Part shown: positions 1 through 13,800 of the stretch, piece by piece | How the letters are laid out: every line of letters starts with the position of its first letter | Numbering within the stretch: the first letter of the stretch is position 1 | From: Endomychus coccineus | Lineage: Eukaryota > Arthropoda > Insecta > Coleoptera > Endomychidae | Assembly (NCBI GenBank): GCA_958510875.1 | Contig: OY294067.1 | Coordinates: forward strand, 236,882,361-236,946,360 | Direction: 5' to 3' | DNA length: 64,000 nt | Translations under genes and position numbers: made by a program | Notes under the pieces: generated by a model | What the model was told of the DNA's origin: nothing | Seen by the model: the letters and a program-made list of their open reading frames with translations, nothing else | Databases searched by the model: none

Positions 1-380
1 ATGAGATCCTCATTCCAACATTTTAACCAGATCTTCATTTATTGCATAGACATATCTCGACGGAGACCTCTGGCTTCATTGGATGATATAGGGAGGAACA
101 AGCGGTATGTGTACTATCATTCGCACAGCTATGGATGGACGGGGGTCACTACCAAAAGATCGTTCATTTGAACCTGAAAGTTGGTGCCAAGATAAATCCT
201 CGAGGAGACTACGTCTACCACCACTTGAAGTGATCTGTCTGAGAGAAAACTCGATAGTAAACGACAGTCATGGCGTTAAACCATATGACGGCAGTTTCCA
301 GTATCCAGAATATTTGCACTTTCCTTAATTATATGTAAATTCTTGGGAAATAGGTCACATTAACACTTATGTCTATGTTA

Positions 381-424
381 TCGTCTTTATGTACGTTTCG
401 GTCTCACGACCATCATCACTAGGC
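381..424 (-). ncRNA. Decayed hammerhead-like motif
   Basis: Minus strand: stem II GGUC/GACC, GAAAC and the loop GUAC are kept, but C3 of the core is G and stem I is lost. Confidence 0.3.
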
Positions 425-1039
425 GTTTGAATAGTAATTAATATCAACTAAAGCGCAGGATTTCTTAATCTAGTTATACTAAGCACTAAGCGTCTTCATC
501 TCATTAATTTCAATTAAAAATGCTACGTCGCAACAACGAACAAAATACACATAATTGAAATTGTAACCACATTATTATCTAAAATATATGAATATTCATT
601 AGAATACCACTACACAGTCATGTCAAAAACGTCATATTTCGGGAACAAGGAAAAACAGTTTGATAACCAAAATCCTTTTGCGCCAAGTACAATGTTGAAC
701 AGATGTCTTTAAAATTTATAACTACGATAGAAAAGCTCTTGCTGTACCAATATTACTGATTTATCAGCTTTCTGCATATACAAAATTTTGAACATGATAG
801 AGACTTACGTAGAAATTTGAAAGTGTTTAATTTATTAAATTTGTATAAATTGTACTTAATGGTTGTACATCGGTTCTTCTATTTACAGAGTGAGCGTCAC
901 GTATTAAGTGAATCATCTTTAGTATAGATATCTTATAATAATTGGTTTCTTTAGATGAAATATTATATTCTACATTTTTGTAATCATAACAATGTTTACA
1001 AGGTCAGTCGAAGGTTTTTGTTTTCAGTACTGTACATAT

Positions 1040-1422
1040 CACTAGAACATCCTAGAAAGGTGGGGAATTTTTCTCTCTTCTATAGATATTTCCATGGTCG
1101 GTGTTCATCAGAAATCTCGTATGTTATTCCATCATGAGAGATTCCAGATAAGCAGACTAGACGAGCTCAAACTAGTCACCCCTTCGTTGTCAAGCTCGAG
1201 ACCTGCCGCACTTCTTCCTACTAGACCTCATTTTTCTATCGAACAGCGAAATTGTGGAACTCTTTACTTAGTTAGGTCTTTACCTATGCCTATAACCTCC
1301 AAACCTTCAAGAAAAATTAGAATGCTAGCTCTCTCAACATTCCACCGCTGGCTCACACGATGTTTCTTGAACATTATAGATTTCCCTCTCGTGTAGTCAA
1401 ACTTGAAAAAAAAATTAAAAAA
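1040..1422 (+). mobile_element. LINE 3' fragment nested in the PLE remnant
   Basis: 1250-1375 encodes the same C-terminal reverse-transcriptase tail as 20385-20500 (GTGGAACTCTTT, CATTCCACCGCTG, CACACGATGTTT) and ends in an A-rich run at 1404-1422. The flanking PLE text is continuous with the 14.5-kb copy when this piece is removed. Confidence 0.6.
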
Positions 1423-1917
1423 TATGGCCATGCATTCTTTTGTGTAAATATAATTTAGGGTTTCTTGTTTCATCACAATCTAAACAATTTAATTCATATA
1501 CCATGTGTGCTTATTTATCTTTAGTTATTAACGGTTTTAGACTTGAAAAATATCTACCAACACTGTTAGTAGGTTTATGCGCAACATTTGTCATATTTTT
1601 TTAAACATTTCTCAATTTTCTCGGAGGTGTATCTGTAAAAATTACAATGAATCAGTAATATTGGTGCAGCAAAGACATCTTTCATCGTAGTCATACATTT
1701 TATACACATCTGTTTAACATTATACTTGGCGCAAAGGGATTTTGGTCTCGAGATACGACGTCTTCAACTATAGAAACATCGTTGTGTAGTGGCTTTCTAA
1801 TACATATCGATATATTTTACATTTGCAATTATTCGTGTTTTGTTCGTTAATACGATCAATAGGTTTAGTGCTTAGTACAATTAGTGTAAGAAACCACGCT
1901 TTAGTTGAGGTGAATTA

Positions 1918-1972
1918 GTCTTCTGATAATGGTTGAAAGTCGAAAATGGTAGACCGAAACATATGGAAAGAC
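1918..1972 (+). ncRNA. Decayed hammerhead-like motif with enlarged stem II loop
   Basis: GUCUU/AAGAC and CUGAUAA remain; GGUU can pair with GACC across a longer loop. Stem III is broken. Confidence 0.28.
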
Positions 1973-2099
1973 ATAAATATAGTAGACATAATTGTTAATG
2001 TGACCTATTTGCCAAGAATTTACATATAATTCATATGATATTTGTTGGTTTCTTGGGAAAGAAACAATTTTGAGAATGAAAACCAATTTACGCATTAGT

Positions 2100-4030
2100 G
2101 TTACGTAGCCTTTAATGTTGACCGTTTTGTCAATGTATTATATATGACTCATGTACCTTTGTTTAGTAAATTGTAAAGCAGCTCGGGTTCAGTGTGGATG
2201 ACAAGTTGCATTGTTAACTTCTTATTAATTCGAATATTGAATGGTTGAAGGGTATATTCTTTGTGGTCAAGTATTTCCTGTCGCCAATATACAGTCGAGG
2301 ATGCGTCAATTCGTTCAATTGTGCAACTTATGCAACACTAAGAAATGCAATTTACAACAATTGAGACATTCTTACGACAAATTCCGAATACGGATTGTTT
2401 TAATAGCAAACCTGACATTTATATACAGCTGTATCCTGTGTCGTGTCATGACGAATTGACATTAAAAGTGCACTTGCAATGGGTTTCACAACACGGATTA
2501 AATCACGGATTAGTTATTCTGAGATCATAGGTTGACTTGATACTTGAGACTAGGGTTTCACAAAACATTATGTTATGAAGATACTAATCCTACAGTGAAG
2601 TCTTAAGCTACGTTGATTTACGGAAGATCTAGTTCTCTGTGTTGAACCACATATTTTGATCTCGAACATTGACGACATTTATTGAATACTTGACCAAACA
2701 GAATAAATAAATAGTCCAGTCGCTCAGGGTTTCAACAACTTTTTTTCCACTATTTAAAAATTAGAGGTAGAACTCTGGCTTAGATATAAGTGAAGGTGAC
2801 AAATTAATTAAGTCACTAAAATCATTCGTAAGCAACATACGAGAACAACCAGATCAGAAACTAAAAGAATACGAGTAGAAAGACAAAAAACTAACTACTG
2901 GATTAGAAGCAAAATACAATGATTTTGAAAAAGTCGTACAAGCTAAAAATTCTTAGATAAATCTACAGAGGTTGAAAAGTGACAACACATCTATTAGTCT
3001 CAGGCAGCTGTTCCGCTATTCTTATGAGCTCGTCAGTGGAACGAGGGAACGAGGCAGACGTGAAGTCACTGATCCAACCATTTCCAGCAGTAATATAATT
3101 ACCACCTTCGAAAATATTTGGCAAACCTAGATGTGGTACTATCTTCCCACTGGGATATAATATTTATTTTAAAGTATCTTGCAATAGTTACATAGTTATT
3201 ATAGAAATAATTTATTATAGATATTATAAAACTGGTTCTAAGACCTGTCAAGAATTTGTCTTTAAGCCACTAGAAGGTGAACATGATGATTATAAAAGTA
3301 CCTAATTACTGTTAGTTCGATTTCGTAGGTATCCTGCAAACTTCCGCGAGACTGATTGCCTACTTAATACTTGAGTATACATTAGCGAATTTAATTTCTT
3401 TCTGAAGGATATTCAAATTTTATGGTAAAATTTGTTGACTAATCTAATAATTATTCCAAAATGGTGTGTAATAATGAGGATTTATGTATCATCTGTAAGA
3501 AACCACGCCCATTAACTCGTTATGTTTGACGAAATAGTGCAATATTATGATCAATTCTTCACATATTTCCTTGCGGAAAATGCCATAATGTACTACTTGA
3601 TAACAATCGCTCAAACGATCGAAATTGCAATTGCCTGGTGCCCATACAGTACTAAGATACGCATGGAAATTTCTTGGCGAATCATCCCTTTTGCCAAATA
3701 TGTTTTTATATATTTATTGTATACTAACTGTTGCCAGCGGACTACGCCCGTAGAAAGAGGTACTGGCGTTGGCTTCGCATCGCGATTTCATTCCCCGAGT
3801 TTCCAGCTCAAATGTTTCATTTTTGCAAATGATTAGAAGCAGCTAAAGGAGTGAAAAGCCGTCAAATTATACTCTGTCACGACATTTATTAGAATAGACG
3901 GGAATTTAGGTCATAGATTGTAGCTCTCAATGATGAGCTATCTGCCGCGTAAACGTTACCGCTGTCATATTATGAGGCATTTTTTAGTCTGTCACGAACA
4001 ATCTGAGCTCTGATGAGTTGTCTGTTATGT
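2100..4030. other. Intronic or upstream sequence, no gene recognised
   Basis: AT-rich non-coding sequence upstream of the first visible PLEKHG-like exon. Short open frames here have no recognisable domain. A decayed hammerhead-like motif of the 15.6-kb family lies at 3003-3041 on the minus strand. Confidence 0.5.
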
Positions 4031-4830
4031 AAATGTTTTTTTTGCATTCGATGCTGGTTCTTTACAACAGATAAGCCATAGTCGCTAGGGCTCATTGTTT
4101 ATTCCACTCTATTCCATTTTGTTATACCCCCCTCCGTATATTATATTAGCTTGTACAAGTTCTTCAACGGTTGACTGTTGTACTTTTTCAGTGTCCTGGG
4201 ACACACATCATCTTATTTTCTTGTATTCTGTCTGAGCGCTGGGTTCTTCGCGGAATTCCCATACTAGTTTCGATATCGATTTTGGGTTCAAGAGTGCTCT
4301 CAGTGACGCACTTCCCTCATGTTGTTTTCTTTTGCTCATTGCAAGATTATGTACACCTCCGCTTGGAATACGAAAGTGTTTATTTTAAATGATATACTCA
4401 GTTGAGTTTCTTCCCGTACTATACATTACAATCCCAGCTTCCTCCCTGGTTTTAGACCCGTCTGTATACCAGGTACTCTCGCCAGATTTGCCCCTGATAT
4501 TGTTGGCTGCCCACTCCCTTCGTTCCCGTATAACTACCTCAAAGCTAGTTTCGAAGAAATATTTGGGAGTTACGTGATCATTGGCTTCATTTCAAGAATG
4601 TTACCTCCCTCAATGTCCTTGATTCTATTGTGGCACGATCTTCCACTCGTGTTTTGTATTCTCAGAAGTCTCATTCTTGCCTCCCAATCCTCGTAATGTC
4701 AATTGAGGGTAGGTACAATATTGCCATTGCTGCAGTTGGGGTTGTCTTCATAGCTCCCATGATGCTGAGGCAGGCAAGTCTCTTTTCGGGGAGCTTAGTC
4801 TAACAAGAAACGTTCTCTCCGCGGGTCTCA
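4030..4830 (-). mobile_element. RNase H-type LINE remnant, 3' end
   Basis: The minus strand between 4170 and 4800 gives a broken RNase H domain: a TGLKPG piece in place of the usual TDGSK start, SISFKINTFVFQAEVYIILQ, then CAKEN-like sequence, with stops. The 4040-4080 segment (TTGCATTCGATGCTGGT) matches 27769-27795 and looks like the shared 3' UTR of one LINE family. Confidence 0.5.
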
Positions 4831-4879
4831 AGCTATGTTGCCATACTTTGACAGTAGAAATATCAGAAACTTACCGATA

Positions 4880-5400
4880 AATTATCAGAGCACTAACAGA
4901 TGCTAAGTACTGACTCTAACCCTCCCCCCACCACAAATAGGAGAAATAAATTTTACGTACTTTCGTACCCACTTCTTTCGTATTTTGGTAGAAAAAAGGT
5001 GGTATATAATGTGATAACCACTCTTCTAGCCGTGAGATGTCGCTTCGCTACGAAGACAAAAGATTGGGGCAGTGCTGGCAATTAGACAACAGATTCTTTG
5101 ATCTAATCTAATTTGAAATACTAATTATTATTCCGATTTCAAAAATTATCGTAGATTTCAGCATTCTCAGACAAATTTTATCTGTTATCAGACAGCGTCT
5201 GAAATTATCGTAGATTCTGGTAATTATCAGATATCTGAGAAGACTGTTCTCAAGACTACTAGCCTTATACGTTATAGCACGAAGCTAACAGTTGCCTTTA
5301 CGAACTGGTGAGTAAACCTTGAATCACCCGGCGTTTACCCGTAAAGTCACGGGATAAATGTTTTGGGGTTAACCTTCATGTAATTCTGATTCGATTTAAC
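4880..5400. other. Non-coding, AT-rich with short internal repeats
   Basis: AAATTATCGTAGATT recurs at about 5145 and 5200, with several ATCAGA motifs. No gene seen. Confidence 0.4.
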
Positions 5401-5593
5401 TAAGCCTGTTTGCATGCCCGCATATATGATCATCATGGGGAGGAAGCATAGCCCCCAAATGCACTTAAGTCACTTAGTTGGGACCATTGTGTGCCCCGTG
5501 GTCAGAAGCTTATTCTATTCTAGCAGATTTGTGGCCCACCAGAAACCCAGAATATTGCCAATGCTGGCTTCCATAAGTTCTTCTGGGAGCAGT

Positions 5594-7340
5594 TTAGATT
5601 GCCTGAGAGGTGCCAATGCAGGCCATTCGAACAGGATGTGAGGCAGTTTCTTCCGCTTCTCTGCATTTCCTACATATAGGATCATCTGATGCGATGTCCA
5701 TAGTATGAAGGTGGTTAAGACGACAGTGAACAGTTAGGATTCCAGTCATCTCTCTGATGTCCCTTCTGTTCGAAGAAAGGAGTTTCTTTGAGAGCCTAGG
5801 CACAGGCTCTTTGATGAAGAGCTTGGCCTGCCTCATGCGTGGTGAATCACCACTGGCGATTCACGCCACAATTGAGACCACTCTTAGTTCAGTTGGCCCA
5901 CATGCAATTTGATAAAGCGACCATTGGCTCCGGTCCGACAGAGGCGCAGGGCGACCCTCGCCTGCCAGGGAGTCGGCCATTTCATTTTCTTCAACTCCAC
6001 TGTGTCGAGGGACCCATATGAGTTGAACAGTATTTCTCCTAGCTAATTCAGCTCGTGTATCTCTGCATTTGACAAGCCTTGATATGACTTTGGGTGATTT
6101 GGGAGCTCCCAGAGCTGACCGGCTGTCTGTGCAAATATATATGCGCCCATTTTCATAGTTTCTTCGCAGGTTTTCCATGTGCAATAAGCGCCTAGAGCCA
6201 ATGAGATAGTGATATTTGGCCTTTTAGGTACATTCCCGCCCCAGAAGCCTGACCTACCTTGGACCCATCTGTGAACCATATGAGCCCACCTGCTGGCAGT
6301 AGGGTGCGAGTTTCGTTACTCCAATCTCCTCTATCCGAGATGAGGATTTTGGGAGAAGTGAGACATATAGCCAAACGATTCTATCTTGCCCCACTTGAAA
6401 TCGCTGAGTGTTGACGAGAGTAGTGCATTTTGGTCCAGTGACCTAGGCCCTTTAACCAATACGCCGTTCTCATGGCCTCAGTTTTCATATATAAGTGTAG
6501 AGGTGGTAATCCGGCGAGAGCTTCAAGACCTCTCATTATAGCCAATCTCATACCCCTCACTATACTGCTACATACCAGTCCTGACCACCACACTACCGCA
6601 GCGATACAGATCCAATAAAGGATCTTTGGCCGTAATCCCCATGTGCTGCTGAACGCTCTCCTGCACGCTCAAAAGGACGCAGAGGCCTTCCTCACTCGGT
6701 ATTCGAGGTGTTCGCGTCAGGTCAATTTAGAGTCTAGGTTTAATCCCAGGAACTTCACCGACCCTTTGAGTTGCAGGATCTTGCCAGAGAAGGTAATCTC
6801 TGGCAGTGTGCCCAGCTTACGTTTCCTGGTGAACAGTACAATTTCCGTTTTGTCAGGGTTGAGTCTTAGGCCCTCCATGCGGTACCAGCGATCCACTATG
6901 CTGAGCAGCATGTTTTGCATCTCGCACGGTGTCCCAAAGTGCCGCCCAAAGGTGACGCCAACCAAGTCATCTGCATAGGCTTGGCCATAAAACCCAGACT
7001 CTTCCAATTCCTCCAAGAGTCCATCGACAACAAGACACCACAGAAGCGGAGATAGGACACCTCCCTGAGGACAGCCTTTTGTAGCGGTGGTTTGTAAAAC
7101 GCATCCGTTATTATTGCGCCTTTATCGCACGCGTAGATAGCATTGCTTCAATCGACCGGACTAATGTTGGACCTATTCCATGCTTCTCAGCGGCTGAGCA
7201 GATAGGCTCGACGGACGTGTTATCAAATGCTCATTCTTTGTCCAAGGCGTGTTCCTCTCAGGCCATATCACCATCTATACATGTGACTAGATGATGAAAG
7301 GTCGTTTCAGTCGAGAGGCTAGCTTGGTAGGCGTGTTAAT
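5594..7340 (-). pseudogene. LINE ORF2 remnant: reverse transcriptase plus RNase H
   Basis: Read on the minus strand from 7340 down: AYQASLSTET, PQGGVLSPLLWCLVVDGLLE, then AYADD with RLNPDKTEIVLF (RT catalytic region), about 450 residues of decayed thumb/linker, WFTDGSKVG (RNase H first Asp), CTDSRSALGA (later catalytic Asp), LIWVPRHSGVEENEMADSLA (RNase H end) and the terminal Cys/His motif CRKCREAEETASHPVRMAC. The order RT, RNase H, CCHC is that of I/R1-group LINEs of insects. Several frameshifts and stops make it dead. It lies antisense in the PLEKHG-like gene region. Confidence 0.88.
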
Positions 7341-7349
7341 GACAGTGTA

Positions 7350-7783
7350 AGTGATATTGAGGTTTATATCAAGGCCAAAAAGACCTGTTATATTTTAGGT
7401 TAAAATATAATGATTTTACAACACCCTCCCACCCCCTTTCCAAAGCCTTATAATGTTGACAGTATCCAAAAGAACATCTAATCGTACAAATTTACTGTGT
7501 CTTGACATCTAAATATTTTGAGAATGAAGGTTCCATTTTAGTACTGACAAGCTAATCATGTTAATGCATTTTGTTTGTTCATCCCTACAATTCAAAAAAA
7601 TTACGTAACCAAACTGATCTAAAGTGAGAGGTATCAGCTTCTAGACTTACAAAATAATTACTTCAATTGAAAACGGAACTGAATACATTATGTTGCAAGA
7701 AACTGATGAATATTAAATAATTGTTTCCAAAAATCATGATTCTATAGTTGTACCAAATTAGCTAACTTGATATTTCGTTTCAG
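7350..7783. other. Intron sequence before PLEKHG-like exon a
   Basis: AT-rich, polypyrimidine-rich near the acceptor at 7783; nothing else recognised. Confidence 0.5.
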
Positions 7784-7881
7784 GGTTACATGGAGCCATG
7801 GCAGTCTGATCCAGAATGCCCTTTGGCATCATATTTGCAAGAGCTGTTCGGTAATATCAAAGAAATCCACGCATTCAACAC
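7784..7881 (+). CDS. PLEKHG-like exon a (DH domain, helical part)
   Basis: 98 nt after a TTTCAG acceptor and before GTAAGT. It encodes GYMEPW...YLQELFGNIKEIHAFN and ends in phase 2, which fits the next exon (AC plus G gives Thr). Confidence 0.82.
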
Positions 7882-10800
7882 GTAAGTAATGAATATTTAC
7901 TACCTACAAATTACGTTAAATTGCTGGGAAGAAATATACAATATTATTAGTACGTTGTATTTAGGAAAAACTTAGGAAAAACCATAGGCCTATTATCCTA
8001 AGGAGACAGGATCAGACATTGCCAAAAGTTTGGGCCACTCAGACCGCTGTATATTACAAGTATGGCCGTATGGAATGTGCTGTTGCCGGATTAGTTGTTC
8101 TGTGTGCCGGATTGAGATTTGTAATTATTATAAAAACGTCCATAGCATTATTTATTGGTTATATTAGAAGCAATACTGTTGAAATTTCGTTTTCTCTGAA
8201 AAATATTCCATAATTTATGGTAACCTGGAATATACAATCGAATTATACAATATTTAAATTTCAGTATTATCATCAGCTCAACCATCTATTTGTCCAAAAA
8301 AATTGATTCTACGAATACCCCTTTTATTCAGTTAAGCCCAATAATGCTCGATACTAAAGTTCTATCAAATACGTTGTATGAAAGAAGAAGAAAACTCGAG
8401 TTGAAGATTTTTTTAAATATCTTCTCAATGAGATGATGATTCTCTTATCCATTCAATCTGTTCAACCTAATATGCTGTCTTTGATGTTGAAATTCTGCTA
8501 AGATAAGATTGTGTTTGCAATCTGAATGACCTATTTAACGAGAATTTATTAAAATTACAATGCCGGTTTCATAAACTTTACAAACAGATGTCAAATTTCT
8601 GTTCAGAATGCGAGATTATGAAACAAAAATGTTCCTTGGAGTCACATGGTTCACCTGTGAATATTTTTCAACTTAAATTAATCCGTAATTACACATTTGT
8701 CGGGTGATTCAGCGAACCATGATGCGTAAACTCTTTTAATAGCTCGAGTCATACTCCAGTCAGTCCCAGTTCCAGATTTTATCGCCAGCGAAACGTTGAT
8801 GTGTAATAGAGCCTAATCCACCCGGAAAACCAAGATATGTCACAATACATTATACAGCTTACCCACATACAGAAAGATGTACTCCTTAATTAAAGAGAAA
8901 GTACGATTTTCTTTAGAAATCTCGAAATTTGCTCTAAAGATTTCAAATTGTATAAGTTTTCAGGTTTATGGTTTCGGCGTACACGTAATGTAAAATCATC
9001 TTAAACTTTCTGAATAAAACTCAAATTTACATAAAAACATTCAATTTTCAATAATGAATACAAATTTAGGGATGAGAGTAGATAATGGTTTGAGTGAAAG
9101 TTTAGTTGCAAAATTGTTGAGGAGTGGTGAATTATAGTTATCGATTTGGTCATTTAATAATATGTTACCATTTTTTTTAATGTTTCAAAATTGCTGTGTA
9201 TTCTAGAATATTGAGTTTACGTAATTTTTCCTGAATATGTAAAATATCGGAATTGAGAGGAAATTGTTTTGTTATTATTTTCCAAACGGTGATTCGTGTA
9301 ATTCGAGTCTCCTTTTTGACGCTGTAACATCTCAAATGTTTATGAAACCTTACCCTGAAATTGCGTCCAGTTTCTCCTATGTACAAGGCACTAAAGTCAT
9401 CACACCACAGCCTATAAACTCTAGATTTCTTTTAATTTATCTTTTTTGCATCTCAACCAATATCCTCAAACTTTGAATATTATAAGTTTCAGATATCACT
9501 TGTGATAGAATTATCTTAGAACATAAATGCCCATTAGTACGAACTAGTCATACTAAAAACTGAAGATTTGAATACGGCTATTGTTTTTCAATGCATTACG
9601 CTTTGCCATAATATTTTATTACTTCCAGGACATTTCTCAATCAGCTTAGGGATGCAGAATGTGATTCAACTAAAACTGCAAACGTCTTTCTCCAAAATGA
9701 TTCCGGATTCTCTGTGTATAATGAATATTGCACCAATTATCCTCGTACGATGGAAGCTATTGGTAAACTTACAAGTAATGAAAAGATGGTTCCTTTGTTC
9801 AGAGAAAAACAAATGGCTTTAAGACACGCTCTTCCCTTGGGATCTTATTTGCTCAAACCTGTTCAGAGGATATTGAAATATCATCTCTTATTACAGGTAA
9901 AGTATGTTACTGCTTATTCTCTATTATTATTAGTGACGCCGCGAGACGAAACGACGGTTTATCTCGTCTCGATTTGGTCTAGCATTTTCGCGGTTTTAGT
10001 TACTCAAGCTGTTTGGGAATCAATGTTTTTTTTAATTTTTGTATGAACTGATTTTGACAAAAGCACTGTCCTTTAAAGGACTATAGTAATATTGACGAAT
10101 AACAATTTTACTTTTTAATAAAATAGTGCTGCTTGATGAAAAACACTGTAAACTAACTTAATCTTTAATACTTTGCATACAAACTATGAACCAGCATGGA
10201 TTAGTATTTCAATTTTTCATATATAGTTTTCAATCCTCACTCAATTTTTTAACGCGAAGTTTCTACTTGGATCTTATTCGGGATATTTGGTTTGTTTCCA
10301 ATAAACATTGAAAAACGAACAAAACTTTGGTCAGATTTTACTAAACAATTTCTAAACTATTGGTCCAAATTGATAATAGCGTGACCCCAGGAATCGTTTC
10401 TTTCTGGTGAATAATTTTCAACATCATCTAGATACCTATTTCGTCGATATTTTTATTGTTCTTAAATAAGTGGTTAACTAAAATCACTCACAATTTTATT
10501 CTATCCATAGCAATACAACATATTACTTTCGTCCTTTATAAAAAACATTAGTTTTTTGTCAATATTATTTTATAATAACGTAAAATTTGTAATTGTATTT
10601 TTGTCAGAATTAAAATATTGTTAGTTTTTTAATAACCATATTCAATATAAAGAAAATTAAAAGTTCACTTATTACATCAAATAATACAAATTATGTATAA
10701 TCCTGAATTGAATGTAGTTTACCAAATGTTTGAAGAAAAAAGTAACTGCATCTGCATGTAATATTCATAATAGAAAAATAAGGATTTAACTTACGGTTTC

Positions 10801-13800
10801 TATTTGCACAAATAGCACTTAATGTAGGTATATTATTGATACAGTAGGTTTTCCCAACCTCAGAAACACTATACCTAAATGTACGATGATATAATATTTC
10901 AACAAATATTCAAGTTAGAATTTAAATAGTACCAAAAGTATTTTTCCTGTTAGAGAATCGTTAATTTTTTATTATTATATATATTATAGTAGGATGAATA
11001 TAATATTTCCACAAATAAATATTCAAGTCTTTTTTTCGCAGCACACATAAACACTCGCTAGTTCAAGGAACACCAGGTTAAATCAAAATATAAAAGATGC
11101 ATTTCGTTAATGGATATTGAAATTGAAAATATTCCTATAACTGAAATATTGCACGTTGACAATACCACAAAATTATTCACTTTATCAATATCCCGAATAG
11201 TATTTGCTCATATTTCTAATATGCTTTCCTAGACCCACTTTCCACAAATCTACTGATTTTTTTGTCGAACTACCATTTGTACCAACGTAATCCCTGTAGT
11301 AGCTTTTAGTTATATTATACCCCATCTGTGTTCAATGGGGTTAAAAATGGTAAGGGGAGACAACTCTTCTCGATTCTCATATCTTTCAGCTAACATATCA
11401 GCTACGTATACTGGTTGTGCCTTATTCAGATTTACCAAATGAGGTTTTAAGCATGTTTATTATTCCTGCTTAACCATACTTGTACGTCACATTTCTCATA
11501 GGGGGTTGATATTATTATTTGAAAAAATTGATTTAGAGAATAGAATAGAATACAATAGCATCTATCGATTTATTGGAGGCTCGATTTGTTTTCATGAATC
11601 TGTCAGGAAAATAAGGCTTTTGAGGAACAAAATTACGTTAAATTGTTAGCGGCATGTTACGAACAAAAATTTGCCAAAACGTGTCTTTTTCCTCTTTTTC
11701 TACGCGACAATGAAATAGTTGCGCTACAGTAGGAATATAAAAGGTGTAGAACCGAAAAAAATTACACAATATATATGCACTTTTTCCTTACGATGCACTG
11801 TTACGGAGATATAGCGCTTTCATTTTCTAGTGTGTACTCACCGAAGGCAGCGTGGTAGTTTTTATCGGATGCGACACCACCTCGGCTCCTTATTTCCAAG
11901 GCAAATCAAAATTCGTAGCGCTACTGGCAAAGGATGAGATTTTGCGAAATACTGCAGAAATTTTCAAGAAATCTCGCATCCATAAATAAAGCGTTGAAGC
12001 TGCAGGACAATTCATCTTTGTGGCATTGTACGATGGTGCCAGTTGCACAAACACGCTGCCTCGACACCGTTCCAAAAATATCACTCAATCTGCAACCAAA
12101 AGTAAAGTTAATCTGTCTTCATTACCCCCTTCACCTGGTGTGGTGAATCTCCACAGCCAAGAGTCTATTTTCAAGTGTAGATTTGGTTGGGCAATGCCTT
12201 GGATCCCTTGGATTGTGGTTGGAAAAACGGTGCAAAGACTTGAAGAAGAGATTAGTACAAGAGAACCAACGCCTGAAAACGTTATGAAGCTAATCACTTG
12301 CTGACGTAAAACCTATAATTGTGGTGCAGCTTGCGGATGCAGAAAAGCTTGTCCCTTGCATGTACTATGGAGGGCAAAACTGCAGTAACGTGCATTGATT
12401 CGACAGATTAAAATGAGACTGACGAGTTTTCCAATCGCCTTCTACATCAATCAACGTAGCGCACGACAATGGGCAAATATTAAAGAAGAGGTGGAGTCAT
12501 CATCGGACTTCATTAAAGAAGCATACGCCATTGAAAAATGGCTAAGGAAGATTCATAAATTAAGAGGAAATACCAGAAAATTATAAGAAAAGAATCGGTA
12601 TTATAGACTACTTAACTTCAAAACCTCTCAATCAAAAGAAAATATCACAAGACAAAACTTTTTTACAACTGCAAAAAATTGTTTTCAACAAGATCAACGT
12701 AATTTATTGACGGTTAATCTTTCAATTGATTATTAACAAAACCTTGTTTAAGGCGATTACACTCGCATTATATACGTAGTTTTCGAAATAAATAATATTT
12801 ACTCCTTTCTTATGTCTGTGAATTCCCATTACCCTGCATTTGGGTAGTGCATGTTAAAAAATGAAAGTAAGTGCTGTATGTCCGTAACAGTGGAGAGGAA
12901 AAAATCAATTCGGCCAACTTGGGCGCCCTCAGCTTTTTGCACTTTTGGTTGCAGCGCAGCGACTGCATGAGATAAATTCTAAAGAATATTGTTCTCTGCA
13001 ATTGTTTAAAAAAATTTTATTCACGATCCAAAAACATATTGATATTCCTCCCAAAGATGTTTCGGGTTATCTTTTTTCAAAAAATTCTTCAGATTTACTG
13101 TACTAATATAAATAACGATTCCACTATAGAATCGGTTCCATGAGCATTCATTTGGGAAACATTCGGAGCAACAAAGATTAGAAACATAGAAACCAAAAGG
13201 TTCTTATCATACACCACATAGTCGATCATTCAATTTGATTCAAAAATTTTAAATCTTTCAGTTCTTCATAAAAATGTGTGATTTCTCCATTCATCATTAG
13301 CCAAGGTAACAGTAGTTATTTTGAGAATAATTCCCAGTTCCTATGTTAAGACAGATTGTTATAATCTAAGTTAATTAGTACCTATCATTATTATTATTTT
13401 AATTTATTCTAGAAATATATCAGTCTAATTTCCTATATTCTTTGCAGAGGCTGTCGAAACAATGTGAGACTGAACACAAATGTGTTGTTGATTTGGCTCT
13501 AGCAACAATGACTGGTATTGCCTCAGACATAAACATGATGAAAAGGAAACATGAGTATGCAGTACGTGTTCAAGAAATTCAATCACAATTATATGGGTGG
13601 AATGGACCCCATCTCACTGCTCTCGGAGAACTAATTGCAGAAGGAACGTTCAGAGTAATTGGAGCGAGAGGACGTCGTCATGTGTTTCTTTTTGATAAAA
13701 TGTTCCTTATGGCTAAGAGTAAACAAGATGGTGTTCTGGCCTATAAATTTCACATAATGGTGAGTAAATTCTCATCACAAAAATAGTATAATCTTGCAGT

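Larger units (their letters stand above)
330..2090 (-). mobile_element. Penelope-like element remnant with inverted terminal copies
   Basis: The terminal repeat seen at 13.9 and 60.9-61.3 kb recurs here on the minus strand at about 330-440 (TTTCGGTCTCACGACC) and on the plus strand at 1915-2060. In between, 840-1035 and 1425-1620 match the PLE 3' coding and flanking sequence at 14.33-14.72 kb. Stops and indels destroy the frame. A LINE fragment interrupts it at about 1040-1422. Confidence 0.65.
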
